NCBI RefSeq assembly: GCF_030409415.1
Contig: NZ_JAUFPW010000028.1
Coordinates: 90,470 to 154,469, forward strand
DNA: 64,000 bases
Direction of reading: 5' to 3'
DNA from: Pedobacter aquatilis
GTDB lineage: Bacteria > Bacteroidota > Bacteroidia > Sphingobacteriales > Sphingobacteriaceae
This document shows positions 44,600 through 53,091 of this stretch, in pieces. A program made the position numbers and the translations under genes. Position 1 is the first letter of the stretch. Each line of letters starts with the position of its first letter. The notes under the pieces are model-generated. The model saw nothing but the letters and a program-made list of their open reading frames with translations. It was not told where the DNA came from and did not search any database.

Positions 44600-44929
44600 T
44601 TACCACTTAAGGCGATTTAAAACATTAATATCTATCGATTTCGTATTTCTGTAAACCATTACGATTATGGCCAAACCAACTGCAACCTCTGCAGCAGCAA
44701 GCGCCATAATAAAGAATACAAAAACTTGTCCGGATGGGTCGTTGCTATGCACAGAGAAAGCAGTTAAAAGCAGGTTTACTGCATTTAACATCAACTCAAC
44801 CGACATAAAAATTACGATTGCATTTCTACGGGTTAACACGCCAATAACACCTATCGTGAAAATAATTGCACATAAGTAGATGTAGTGATTTAGCGGAACG
44901 CCTGCCATTTGTGTAGTTAAATTTTCCAT
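44600..44929 (-). CDS. nuoK: NADH-quinone oxidoreductase subunit K
   Basis: The 109-residue protein has three helices and the NuoK signature VELMLNAVNLLL with the conserved membrane Glu, plus ALAAAEVAVGLAI with the second Glu. It forms part of the membrane proton path near the antiporter subunits. The start overlaps the nuoJ stop by 1 nt. Confidence 0.96.
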   Translation of the reverse strand: MENLTTQMAGVPLNHYIYLCAIIFTIGVIGVLTRRNAIVIFMSVELMLNAVNLLLTAFSVHSNDPSGQVFVFFIMALAAAEVAVGLAIIVMVYRNTKSIDINVLNRLKW

Positions 44930-45432
44930 TATGCTTCTACCTCATCTCTTTTAGATAATAAAACTGCTCCAACCATTGCGGCCAATAGTAACAGAGATGA
45001 TAATTCGAATGGTAATAAGAATGGCCCGAAAAGCTCCTTGCCTAAGTTTTCTACCAAACCTAATCCCTGGTTTTTTAATACCAGCGGACTATTAATGCTT
45101 GCCGCTTTAAACGAACCAACTAAGGTTACCGCTAAACAAGATCCTGCAATTACACCAACAATTTTAATCAATGGCGATTTTACGGGCTCTGTTTCCTTGT
45201 TCAGGTTAAGGAGCATCAGTACGAATAGAAATAATACCATGATGGCACCCATGTAAACAATGAAGTTTACAACGGCCAAAAATTGTGCATTCAACAATAC
45301 ATAATGTACCGTAAATGTGAAAAAGGTAAGGATTAAGTACAATACGCTATGGATTGGATTTTTTGCAAAAATCACCATCAGCGAAAAGATGATACTTAAT
45401 GTGGCTACGAAATAGAATACTTGTGTACTCAT
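44929..45432 (-). CDS. nuoJ: NADH-quinone oxidoreductase subunit J
   Basis: The start is placed at ATG 45432 (MSTQVFYFVA). The frame runs on to 45513, but the extra 27 codons enter the repeat upstream. The 167-residue protein has five helices with NPIHSVLYLILTFFTF and FIVYMGAIMVLFLFVLMLL, as in NuoJ. The gap of 165 nt to nuoI is full of repeats. Confidence 0.94.
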   Translation of the reverse strand: MSTQVFYFVATLSIIFSLMVIFAKNPIHSVLYLILTFFTFTVHYVLLNAQFLAVVNFIVYMGAIMVLFLFVLMLLNLNKETEPVKSPLIKIVGVIAGSCLAVTLVGSFKAASINSPLVLKNQGLGLVENLGKELFGPFLLPFELSSLLLLAAMVGAVLLSKRDEVEA

Positions 45433-45465
45433 TAATTTGTTATTTGTTTTATTTGTTTCTTCGTC

Positions 45466-45490
45466 CGTCATTGCGAGGTACGAAGCAATC
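45466..45490. repeat. REP-like unit, copy 2 of 3 (single arm)
   Basis: This 25-bp unit matches the arms at 21764-21788 and 48189-48213 apart from one or two bases. Its inverted partner is not present here; instead three other hairpins follow. Confidence 0.75.
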
Positions 45491-45496
45491 TGTTCC

Positions 45497-45593
45497 ATGG
45501 TTTGTGTCTCCACAAACCATTTTATATTTCGTTTCGTGAAAACACGAACTGAGGCTTACGCCAATTGCCATGGTTCGTGTCTTCACGAACCAT
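45497..45593. repeat. Three related stem-loops in the nuoI-nuoJ gap
   Basis: Hairpin 1 is ATGGTTTGTG with CACAAACCAT (45497-45520), hairpin 2 is TTCGTG with CACGAA (45533-45548), and hairpin 3 is ATGGTTCGTG with CACGAACCAT (45570-45593). Loops are 4 nt. Hairpins 1 and 3 differ by one compensated base pair (T-A versus C-G), which suggests that structure is conserved. Confidence 0.8.
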
Positions 45594-45597
45594 AAAA

Positions 45598-46101
45598 TTA
45601 TTTTTTCATCTCCAACGGAGCCTCAACCAATTTATCTTTTCCGTAAATAAAATCTTTACGTAAATAATCTGCTGGTACAATTGGTCCGTCTAAATAAATC
45701 GCCTCTTTCGGACAAGCCTCTTCACATAATCCGCAGAAAATGCAACGCAACATATTAATTTCATAAGTTGCAGCGTATTTCTCCTCGCGATATAAATGCT
45801 TCTCATCGTTTTTACGTTCAGCAGCAATCATGGTAATTGCTTCCGCAGGGCAAGATAATGCACATAAACCGCAAGCAGTACAACGCTCTTTGCCGTTCTC
45901 ATCACGTTTAAGCGAGTGCATGCCTCTAAAGTTCGCAGAAAATTCTCGTTCTACCTCTGGATATCTTACTGTAGCCTCTTTTTTGAATAAGTGACTAATG
46001 GTAATGCCCATACCTTTTGCAATTGCAGGCAGGTACATACGTTCCATAAAGCTCAATGGCTTTTGTTCCAGTACTTTTTTCTTATTACTTAATGATTCCA
46101 T
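45598..46101 (-). CDS. nuoI: NADH-quinone oxidoreductase subunit I
   Basis: The 167-residue protein has two 4Fe-4S motifs, CTACGLCALSCPAEA and CIFCGLCEEACPKEA, binding clusters N6a and N6b, and an N-terminal amphipathic region. It links the peripheral arm of complex I to the quinone site. It follows nuoH by 2 nt. Confidence 0.97.
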   Translation of the reverse strand: MESLSNKKKVLEQKPLSFMERMYLPAIAKGMGITISHLFKKEATVRYPEVEREFSANFRGMHSLKRDENGKERCTACGLCALSCPAEAITMIAAERKNDEKHLYREEKYAATYEINMLRCIFCGLCEEACPKEAIYLDGPIVPADYLRKDFIYGKDKLVEAPLEMKK

Positions 46102-46103
46102 AA

Positions 46104-47141
46104 TTAAAACTTCTCAATAATCGCAATCACAATACCTGTTATTATAATGTTGGCAATGGCTAATGGAATTAACCCTTTCCAACCTAAATTCATCAATTGG
46201 TCATAACGGAAACGAGGTATTGTCCAACGTACCCACATGAAGAAAAAGATGAAGAAAATGATTTTAGCAAAGAAAACAGCTGTTCCAAACAACGGTGCCC
46301 AGGTTGGACCTAACCAAACTGCCATCGAATCCATTCCTGGATAGTTGTATCCGCCAAAATATAAAGTTGCCATTACTGCTGAGGATACAAACATGTTGAT
46401 GTATTCAGCAAACAAATAGAAACCCAATTTCATGGATGAATACTCTGTATGGTAACCCCCGATTAATTCAGTTTCACATTCTGGTAAATCGAAAGGCGCA
46501 CGGTTTGTTTCTGCAAATGAGCACACCATGAAAATTAAAAAACCTAGTGGTTGATATAAAACATTCCAATGCCAGCCATGTTGTTGGTCAACAATTTCTT
46601 TTAAGCTTAAGGTATTTGTCATTAAAAGCAAAGCGATGATAGACAAACCCATTGCAATTTCATAACTGATGTTTTGCGATGCCGCACGAATAGCACTCAA
46701 TAAAGAATATTTATTATTCGATGCCCAACCGCCAATCATTACGCCATAAACCCCTAAAGAAACCACGCCGAAAATGTATAATACACCTACATTAATATCA
46801 GCAACTTGTAGTGGAACCATTTTGCCCCCAATTTCCATCGGGCTACCCCAAGGAATAACTGCCGTACCAATACAGGCACAAAGTAGAGCTAAACCCGGAC
46901 CAACGATAAATAACCATTTGTTAGATGATGCAGGAATAATTTCCTCTTTCATAAACATTTTAACACCATCGGCTAATGGTTGCAAAATACCAAAGGGACC
47001 AGCTCTATCCGGACCTAAACGGTCTTGCAAATAGGCTGCAACCTTACGTTCTGCATAAGTAGAATACATGGCTACAACTAAACTGATGCCGAAAATTACG
47101 GCAACCAGAATAAATTTTTCTATAACAAAACTTAACTCCAT
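46104..47141 (-). CDS. nuoH: NADH-quinone oxidoreductase subunit H
   Basis: The 345-residue membrane subunit has YAERKVAAYLQDRLGPDRAGP, then PLADGVKMFMKE, EIAMGLSIIALLL and AETNRAPFDLPECETELIGG, the standard NuoH loops forming the quinone channel. Eight or so helices are visible. The start overlaps the nuoG stop by 1 nt (TAATG). Confidence 0.97.
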   Translation of the reverse strand: MELSFVIEKFILVAVIFGISLVVAMYSTYAERKVAAYLQDRLGPDRAGPFGILQPLADGVKMFMKEEIIPASSNKWLFIVGPGLALLCACIGTAVIPWGSPMEIGGKMVPLQVADINVGVLYIFGVVSLGVYGVMIGGWASNNKYSLLSAIRAASQNISYEIAMGLSIIALLLMTNTLSLKEIVDQQHGWHWNVLYQPLGFLIFMVCSFAETNRAPFDLPECETELIGGYHTEYSSMKLGFYLFAEYINMFVSSAVMATLYFGGYNYPGMDSMAVWLGPTWAPLFGTAVFFAKIIFFIFFFMWVRWTIPRFRYDQLMNLGWKGLIPLAIANIIITGIVIAIIEKF

Positions 47142-48151
47142 TAGTATTTTACGGTTTTATGTAACTCAATTTCATTAGCCGCTTGTAACGCCGCATTTGG
47201 CTTAATTACAGGAAGTGGTTTTAATGTTTCGTAATGGTTTGATGCAATTACTGAAGTATCATCAATGTGTGTTGGATGTTCGATAGTCCAATCTGAAGTT
47301 GCTTTTTTATCAAAACGACAAGTATTACAGATAAATTCTTCAACTTCACCAAATTGGTCTTTACGAGCAGTAACACGTAAAACATCTTCACCCTTATACC
47401 AAAGTGTTACTTTTCCATTGCATTTTTCGTGGTCGCAATTGCGATGTCCATCTACAGGTTTAGTAAACCAAACACGGTTTTTAAAACGGAAAGTTTTATC
47501 GGTTAAAGCACCAACCGGACAAACATCAATTACGTTTCCTGAGAAATCGTTATCAACCGCCTGTTGGATATAAGTAGAAATTTCTGAATGGTCGCCACGG
47601 TTTAAAATACCATGAACACGTTTGTTCGTAATTTGGTCGGCAGTGAAAACACAACGGTAACACAGAATACAACGATTCATGTGCAACTGAATTTTATCAC
47701 CAATATCAATACGGTCAAAAGTACGACGCTCAAATTCGTAACGGGTCTTCTGTAAACCGTGTTCGTAGCCTAAGTTTTGTAAATCACATTCACCGGCCTG
47801 GTCGCAAACTGGGCAATCTAAAGGGTGGTTAATCAATAAAATCTCTACCACGCCTGCACGTGCTTCCAAAACCTCTGGTGAAGTAATGTTTAACACTTCC
47901 ATACCATCCATAACGGTTGTACGGCAAGATGCAACCAATTTCGGCATTGGGCGAGGGTCTTTTTCCGAACCTTTTGTTACCTTAACAATACAGGTACGGC
48001 ATTTACCACCACTGCCTTCTAACTTAGAATAATAGCACATCGCTGGTGGAACAATATCACCGCCTATTCGCCTTGCAGCATTTAGGATAGTGGTTCCATT
48101 GTCAACCTCTACTGTTATTCCGTCTATCGTAACCTTAACTTTTTCACTCAT
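47141..48151 (-). CDS. nuoG: Short NuoG-type iron-sulfur subunit of complex I
   Basis: The 336-residue protein has the 2Fe-2S ferredoxin domain (C39, C51, C54, C76), the N3 cluster segment HPLDCPVCDQAGECD, the N4/N5-type CILCYRCV and DVCPVG, and two further CxxC-like pairs (NCDHEKC, ICNTCRF). It ends where longer NuoG proteins (about 900 residues) begin the molybdopterin-oxidoreductase-like domain. Electron-transfer clusters are kept, so it should still carry electrons from NuoF to NuoI. The next gene, nuoH, follows with a 1-nt overlap, so no domain was lost by a local break. Confidence 0.92.
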   Translation of the reverse strand: MSEKVKVTIDGITVEVDNGTTILNAARRIGGDIVPPAMCYYSKLEGSGGKCRTCIVKVTKGSEKDPRPMPKLVASCRTTVMDGMEVLNITSPEVLEARAGVVEILLINHPLDCPVCDQAGECDLQNLGYEHGLQKTRYEFERRTFDRIDIGDKIQLHMNRCILCYRCVFTADQITNKRVHGILNRGDHSEISTYIQQAVDNDFSGNVIDVCPVGALTDKTFRFKNRVWFTKPVDGHRNCDHEKCNGKVTLWYKGEDVLRVTARKDQFGEVEEFICNTCRFDKKATSDWTIEHPTHIDDTSVIASNHYETLKPLPVIKPNAALQAANEIELHKTVKY

Positions 48152-48188
48152 GGTTAATGATAATCTTTTATTTTTTTATGCTTAATGC

Positions 48189-48266
48189 CGTCATTGCGAG
48201 GCACGAAGCAATCTCTATATTTTTTACGTCTACCGCATTAGGATTGCTTCGTTCCTCGCAATGACG
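48189..48266. repeat. REP-like inverted repeat, copy 3 of 3, in the nuoF-nuoG gap
   Basis: Arms of 25 bp (48189-48213 and 48242-48266) pair with one mismatch around a 28-nt AT-rich centre. The repeat fills most of the 122-bp gap and belongs to the same family as the copies at 21764 and 45466. Confidence 0.85.
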
Positions 48267-48273
48267 TTGAGCT

Positions 48274-49641
48274 TTATTTTTCTTCCGTTACCGGAGTTTT
48301 CTCAATCGGTACTGCATAACTCGCGATACCATAATTTTGTTGTTGGCTTTTAACTGGCTCTTTAATGTGCCACTCAAATTCATCTCTAAAATGACGAATT
48401 GCACTCGCCACAGGCCATGCTGCTGCATCACCTAATGGGCAAATGGTGTTTCCTTCAATTTTGCGTTGAACATCCCATAATAAATCCACATCCTCCATGC
48501 TTCCATGTCCATGCTCAATTTTATGAAGAATTTTCTCCATCCATCCTGTACCTTCACGACAAGGAGAACATTGTCCGCAACTTTCGTGATGATAAAAGCG
48601 AGCGAAGTTCCAGGTATTGCGAACCATACATTGGTCTTCATCAAAAGCAATAAAACCGCCAGAACCCATCATGGTTCCAGTTGCAAATCCACCTTCTGAT
48701 AAAGATTCGTAACTCATTAAACGAGGCTCACCGTTAGCATATTTCAATGTTAAGTTTGCTGGCAAAACAGGTACAGATGAACCACCTGCAACTGTTGCTT
48801 TTAAACGTTTACCATTTGCAATACCACCACAATATTCATCAGAATAGATAAATTCTTCAACTGGTAAACCTAATTCAATTTCATAAACACCTGGTTTTAC
48901 TAAATTACCTGATGCTGAAATTAATTTTGTCCCTGTACTTCTACCGATGCCAATTTTTGCGTATTCATCGCCACCGTCATTAATAATTGGCACTACGGCA
49001 GCAATAGATTCTACGTTATTAACTACCGTTGGGCAACCATATAATCCCGCAATTGCAGGAAATGGTGGTTTAATTCTTGGATTACCTCTTTTACCTTCAA
49101 GTGATTCTAACAATGCAGTTTCTTCACCGCAAATGTAAGCACCGCCGCCTGGCTGAACATATAATTCTAAATCGTAACCTGTTCCTAAAATATTTTTACC
49201 TAACCATCCGGCAGCTTTTGCCTCAGCAATTGCTCTTTCCAGAATACGGATTTGAGGCATCATCTCTCCACGAACGTAGATATAGGAAACCTTTGCACCT
49301 AAGGCAAAACTCGAAACAATCATTCCTTCAATTAAAGCATGAGGAATGTAAGTCATCAGGTAACGGTCTTTGAAAGTTCCTGGTTCAGATTCATCGGCAT
49401 TGCATACCAAATAGCGTGCAACTCCTTCTGGTTTAGCCAAAAAGCTCCATTTCATCCCGGTTGGGAAACCCGCACCACCACGACCGCGTAAGCCTGATTT
49501 CTTAACTTCTTCAACAATCTCCTCAGGTGTTAAAGTTTTAAGGGCTTTTTCCACGGCACGGTACCCGCCTTTTTGGCGATAGACCTCAAGAGTATTGATG
49601 CCAGGTACGTTTATATGCTCAAGTAATAATTTGCGACTCAT
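48274..49641 (-). CDS. nuoF: NADH-quinone oxidoreductase subunit F
   Basis: The 455-residue protein binds NADH and [19 protein letters not shown] (NADH site), [17 protein letters not shown] and [17 protein letters not shown] (FMN site), and the N3 4Fe-4S motif [12 protein letters not shown] with a later CPLGDAA. It starts the electron flow of complex I. It is separated from nuoE by a 76-bp gap with a heptad array and from nuoG by a REP-like repeat. Confidence 0.97.
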   Translation of the reverse strand: MSRKLLLEHINVPGINTLEVYRQKGGYRAVEKALKTLTPEEIVEEVKKSGLRGRGGAGFPTGMKWSFLAKPEGVARYLVCNADESEPGTFKDRYLMTYIPHALIEGMIVSSFALGAKVSYIYVRGEMMPQIRILERAIAEAKAAGWLGKNILGTGYDLELYVQPGGGAYICGEETALLESLEGKRGNPRIKPPFPAIAGLYGCPTVVNNVESIAAVVPIINDGGDEYAKIGIGRSTGTKLISASGNLVKPGVYEIELGLPVEEFIYSDEYCGGIANGKRLKATVAGGSSVPVLPANLTLKYANGEPRLMSYESLSEGGFATGTMMGSGGFIAFDEDQCMVRNTWNFARFYHHESCGQCSPCREGTGWMEKILHKIEHGHGSMEDVDLLWDVQRKIEGNTICPLGDAAAWPVASAIRHFRDEFEWHIKEPVKSQQQNYGIASYAVPIEKTPVTEEK

Positions 49642-49650
49642 TTTTATTAG

Positions 49651-49728
49651 TCTATAGTCTGTAGTCTATTGTCTATAGTCCAAGAATCATAAAGACTCCC
49701 GACTGCAGACTTTTGACCTAGGACTTAT
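49651..49728. repeat. Opposed heptad arrays in the nuoE-nuoF gap
   Basis: Four units TCTATAG, TCTGTAG, TCTATTG, TCTATAG (49651-49678) face five units GACTCCC, GACTGCA, GACTTTT, GACCTAG, GACTTAT (49694-49728). The common AGTC/GACT cores make the halves complementary. The array overlaps the last codons of nuoE. Confidence 0.7.
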
Positions 49729-50233
49729 TTTTCAAATCTTCTATCAATTTATCTACACTATCGGTAGTCAGGTTTTCGTAAAAGGTATATTCCGGGCTAA
49801 TTTGTAATACCGGACCGAAACCACATGCCGCTAAGCATTCAACTCCTCTAAAGCTGAATAAACCGTCGGCAGTAACTTCACCCTCTTTAACACCCAACTT
49901 ATCTTCTAAGTGGCTTAATATTTTTTCTGCACCAACCAAGCAGCAAGGACCAGTACGGCAAACCTCCAAAGCATATTTACCTTGTGGTTTTAAAAAGTAC
50001 ATGGTGTAAAAAGTAGCTACCTCGTAAACTTCAATGGGCTGAATATTTAAGTATTCGGCAACTTTATCCATTGCAGATGTTGGTACCCAAAGAAATTCTG
50101 CCTGCACCAAATGCAATAATGGCAGCAAAGCTGATTTCTCTTTACCCTCAGGATAACGACTTTTTACATCATCAAATTTGGCCAGCAATTCTGATGAGAA
50201 TTCTACAGGTGTTTGTTCTTCTACTTTAAGCAT
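49718..50233 (-). CDS. nuoE: NADH-quinone oxidoreductase subunit E
   Basis: The 171-residue thioredoxin-like 2Fe-2S protein has VYEVATFYTMY and the cluster ligands in CRTGPCCLVG and ECLAACGFGP (cluster N1a). It pairs with NuoF in the NADH module. The start overlaps the nuoD stop by 8 nt. Its last codons run into a heptad array. Confidence 0.96.
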   Translation of the reverse strand: MLKVEEQTPVEFSSELLAKFDDVKSRYPEGKEKSALLPLLHLVQAEFLWVPTSAMDKVAEYLNIQPIEVYEVATFYTMYFLKPQGKYALEVCRTGPCCLVGAEKILSHLEDKLGVKEGEVTADGLFSFRGVECLAACGFGPVLQISPEYTFYENLTTDSVDKLIEDLKNKS

Positions 50234-51440
50234 CTAATTCTCCTGCAATAATATTCATACTACTCATGTTTATAATGGCATCAGATAATAACATACCTTC
50301 GCTCATTGGTGCAAACATTTGGTAATTTATAAAACTTGGTCTGCGGAAGTGTAAACGATATGGTGTACGTCCTCCATCATTAATCAGATAGAAACCTAAT
50401 TCACCATTTCCGCCTTCTACAGCGTGATAAACTTCTGCCTTTGGTGCATCAATTTCGCCCATCACAATTTTAAAGTGATAGATTAATGCTTCCATATTGT
50501 TGTAAACCTCTTGTTTTGGAGGAAGATAAAACTCAGGAACATCAGCATGGAAAATGCCCTTTTCTTCTGTTTTCAACTTTACAATTGCTTGTTCGATGAT
50601 GCGCAAACTTTGCCACATTTCCTCGTTACGCACTAAATACCTATCGTAGATATCGCCACTTGTACCTACCGGAATTTCAAAATCAAAATCCTGATAAGAA
50701 GAATACGGGTCAGCAACGCGAACATCATAATCAACACCAGCCGCACGTAAAAGCGGGCCAGTCCAGCTGTATTCCAACGCAGCTTCTTTAGTTACTTCAG
50801 CTACACCAGCAGTTCTATCGATAAAAATACGGTTACGCGTTAAAAGGTTTTCGAACTCCTTTAAAGCAACCGGAAATTCTTTTAAAAATTTATTGATTTT
50901 CGCAAAAGCGATGTCGTTAAAATCTCTCTCAAAGCCACCAATGCGACCAATATTCGTAGTTAAACGAGCACCACAAACTTCTTCGAAAATCTCGTAAATG
51001 TGTTCACGGAATTGAAAAAGGTAAAGGAAAGTTGTTGTTGCACCGGTATCCTGACCAATAATCGTGTTACAGATAATGTGATCGGCAATACGCGAAAGCT
51101 CCATGATGATTACGCGAAGATAATCAACGCGTTTAGGCATTTGGATATTTAACAATTTCTCAACCGTCATGTGCCAGCCCATATTATTAATTGGCGATGA
51201 GCAATAGTTTAAACGGTCGGTTAATGGTGTAATTTGATAAAATGGGCGATGCTCGGCAATCTTTTCGAAAGCACGGTGAATGTACCCAATTGTAGAAACG
51301 CCGCTTACAATACGCTCGCCGTCTAATTGCAAAACGTTTTGAAAAACACCGTGAGTTGCAGGGTGCGTTGGACCTAAGTTTAAGGTTACCAGCTCACTTT
51401 GCGGGTCGTTATCTGTAAATACCGGATGGTTATGATTCAT
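50226..51440 (-). CDS. nuoD: NADH-quinone oxidoreductase subunit D
   Basis: The 404-residue protein is the 49-kDa-type quinone-site subunit: LGPTHPATHGVFQNVL near 22, GYIHRAFEKIAEHR, and ending SMNIIAGELDA, where the final Asp-Ala is typical. It is separate from NuoC, unlike the fused NuoCD of E. coli. It follows nuoC by 5 nt. Confidence 0.97.
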   Translation of the reverse strand: MNHNHPVFTDNDPQSELVTLNLGPTHPATHGVFQNVLQLDGERIVSGVSTIGYIHRAFEKIAEHRPFYQITPLTDRLNYCSSPINNMGWHMTVEKLLNIQMPKRVDYLRVIIMELSRIADHIICNTIIGQDTGATTTFLYLFQFREHIYEIFEEVCGARLTTNIGRIGGFERDFNDIAFAKINKFLKEFPVALKEFENLLTRNRIFIDRTAGVAEVTKEAALEYSWTGPLLRAAGVDYDVRVADPYSSYQDFDFEIPVGTSGDIYDRYLVRNEEMWQSLRIIEQAIVKLKTEEKGIFHADVPEFYLPPKQEVYNNMEALIYHFKIVMGEIDAPKAEVYHAVEGGNGELGFYLINDGGRTPYRLHFRRPSFINYQMFAPMSEGMLLSDAIINMSSMNIIAGELDA

Positions 51441-51445
51441 ATAAA

Positions 51446-51946
51446 TTACCTTCCAAAAAATTCGTCTTTTTTATCTACTCTGTTCGGATCTTCCAATGGA
51501 TATTGTTTCAACATCGGATGAACACCTAGATCATCCATATTTAAAATACGGCGTAAATCAGGGTGACCTTCAAACTTAACTCCAAACAAATCATAAGTTT
51601 CACGCTCCATCCAGTTTGCACCTTTCCATACCGTTGTTGCAGTAGGAATGGTTGGATTTTGCTCAGAAATAAAAACCTTAACCCTGATTCTTACACGCTC
51701 TACCATGTTGTTCAAATGGTAAACTACAGCAATACCATGATCTTTACCAGGGTAATGAACCGCAGTAATATCAGTCAGGAAATTAAACTTTAACTCTTCT
51801 TTTAGATGCGAAAGTACATTTATGATAACATCTTTAAAGGTTACAACAGTTAGTAAACCATAAGGCTCAGAAACAGCAGTAACTTTATCGCCAAACTTTT
51901 CGCTAAGCTTAACGTGGATATCGTTATTTAACGTTGTTTCTTCCAT
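51446..51946 (-). CDS. nuoC: NADH-quinone oxidoreductase subunit C
   Basis: The 166-residue protein has the 30-kDa signature ERETYDLFGVKFEGHPDLRRIL split across ERETYDLFGV and GHPDLRRIL, ending with PLEDPNRVDKKDEF. It is part of the peripheral arm next to NuoD. The start overlaps the nuoB stop by 1 nt. Confidence 0.95.
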   Translation of the reverse strand: MEETTLNNDIHVKLSEKFGDKVTAVSEPYGLLTVVTFKDVIINVLSHLKEELKFNFLTDITAVHYPGKDHGIAVVYHLNNMVERVRIRVKVFISEQNPTIPTATTVWKGANWMERETYDLFGVKFEGHPDLRRILNMDDLGVHPMLKQYPLEDPNRVDKKDEFFGR

Positions 51947-52500
51947 TATTTAATGCCGTATTGACCTAAGAGTTCTTTGTAATAATCAGAGTTTCTTCTT
52001 CTGCCCGATTCGTTTTTAACCAAATCCTGAATGCGTTGAAAACCATCTAAAATAGCTTCTGGTCTTGGTGGGCAGCCCGGAACGTAAACGTCAACAGGAA
52101 TAACCTCATCAATACCTTGTAAAACAGAATAAGTATCGAAAATACCACCACTACTTGCACAAGCACCAACAGCCATTACCCAACGCGGCTCTGCCATCTG
52201 GATATATACCTGCTTTAGTACAGGAGCCATTTTTTTAGCAATAGTACCCATTACCATTAAAACATCGGCCTGACGAGGAGAAAAGCTTAAGCGCTCTGCA
52301 CCAAAACGACCTAGATCGTAGTGAGAACCCATGGTTGCCATAAACTCAATTCCACAACACGAAGTTGCAAATGGTAGAGGCCATAATGAATTTGAACGAG
52401 CCAAACCAATCACTTTATCTAAAGAAGTGGCAAAGTAGCCAGGTCCTTCGGTACCTGGAGGCGCATCAACTATATTAATTTCACTCATGTTTATAAACAA
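51946..52500 (-). CDS. nuoB: NADH-quinone oxidoreductase subunit B
   Basis: The 184-residue protein carries the N2 4Fe-4S cluster ligands in [17 protein letters not shown] and [11 protein letters not shown], the last cluster before quinone. It may start at 52500 (MFINMSE) or at the second Met, 52488 (MSEINIVD), which looks more typical. It is separated from nuoA by a 137-bp gap with three inverted repeats. Confidence 0.96.
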   Translation of the reverse strand: MFINMSEINIVDAPPGTEGPGYFATSLDKVIGLARSNSLWPLPFATSCCGIEFMATMGSHYDLGRFGAERLSFSPRQADVLMVMGTIAKKMAPVLKQVYIQMAEPRWVMAVGACASSGGIFDTYSVLQGIDEVIPVDVYVPGCPPRPEAILDGFQRIQDLVKNESGRRRNSDYYKELLGQYGIK

Positions 52501-52504
52501 AAAA

Positions 52505-52630
52505 TGCTCACCCTTTTACAGAATGAGCAACAAATTTACAATATTTAAAAGGCAATTAAACTAGTTTAACTTGATTTAGAACCTTTCTAAATAAATTGAA
52601 AAACCTTTAGAAAGTGTATTCGATACACTT
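52505..52630 (-). promoter_or_regulatory. Three inverted repeats in the nuoA-nuoB gap
   Basis: In transcript order: AAGTGTAT with ATACACTT (52612-52630), CTTTCTAAA with TTTAGAAAG (52583-52614), and TGCTCA with TGAGCA (52505-52529) followed by a T-run just before nuoB. The first two share bases 52612-52614 and cannot both form fully. This could be an attenuator, a processing site or an mRNA-stabilising region. Confidence 0.5.
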
Positions 52631-52637
52631 CATTTTT

Positions 52638-53009
52638 CTAATTCCAATCTAATACTTTTTTCTTAATTACATAAACAAACCCAAGCAACAAGGTGCCCAT
52701 AAAAATGAACATTTCAATCATACCATCCATTTTAAGTTCGCGGAAATTTACTGCCCAAGGGTACATAAAAATCACCTCAATATCGAACAAAACAAATAGA
52801 ATAGCCACTACAAAATATTTGATAGAAAATGGCTGACGGGCATTACCGATGCTTTTAACACCTGCCTCAAATACTTCAAGCTTATCACTTGTTTTACGCT
52901 TTGGCCCTAAAAAGTGAGTTGCAACCAAGGTGGTTACCACAAAACCTAAAGCCACTATTACCTGAAATATAATCGGTAAAAAATCTATTGAAGTACTCTG
53001 CGCATGCAT
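52638..53009 (-). CDS. nuoA: NADH-quinone oxidoreductase subunit A
   Basis: The start is placed at ATG 53009 (MHAQSTSIDF). The frame is open to 53057, but that part lies in the promoter and the neighbouring terminator. The 123-residue protein has three helices with FEAGVKSIGNARQPFSIKYF and LFDIEVIFMYPWA, the NuoA signature. It is the first gene of the complex I operon. Confidence 0.95.
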   Translation of the reverse strand: MHAQSTSIDFLPIIFQVIVALGFVVTTLVATHFLGPKRKTSDKLEVFEAGVKSIGNARQPFSIKYFVVAILFVLFDIEVIFMYPWAVNFRELKMDGMIEMFIFMGTLLLGFVYVIKKKVLDWN

Positions 53010-53027
53010 AATCTTAATTTTCTGATG

Positions 53028-53058
53028 CAAAAGTAAAAGAAAAAGGCAGAGTAACAAA
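53028..53058 (-). promoter_or_regulatory. Promoter of the nuo operon
   Basis: On the minus strand TTTG (53058-53055) is followed, 19 nt after its TTG, by TACTTTTG (53035-53028), a full Bacteroidota promoter match. The leader to nuoA is about 12-20 nt. The -33 element lies in the loop of the upstream terminator. Confidence 0.7.
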
Positions 53059-53070
53059 ACTCTGCCTTTT
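53041..53070 (-). terminator. Intrinsic terminator of the TPR gene / Ton operon
   Basis: A perfect 12-bp stem (AAAAGGCAGAGT with ACTCTGCCTTTT) has a 6-nt loop and is followed on the minus strand by TTTTTCTTTT. It lies 22 bp after the TPR gene stop. Confidence 0.9.
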
Positions 53071-53091
53071 CTAAATTATTTAACTATTGAA

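Noticed and set aside
45433..45513. Longer NuoJ start
   Set aside because: The extra 27 codons run into the repeat region, and the ATG at 45432 gives a normal NuoJ N-terminus.
45466..45593. CRISPR array in the nuoI-nuoJ gap
   Set aside because: Repeats are inverted hairpins with 4-nt loops and no regular unique spacers or cas genes.
53010..53057. Longer NuoA start
   Set aside because: It would cover the -7 box and part of the TPR gene terminator.
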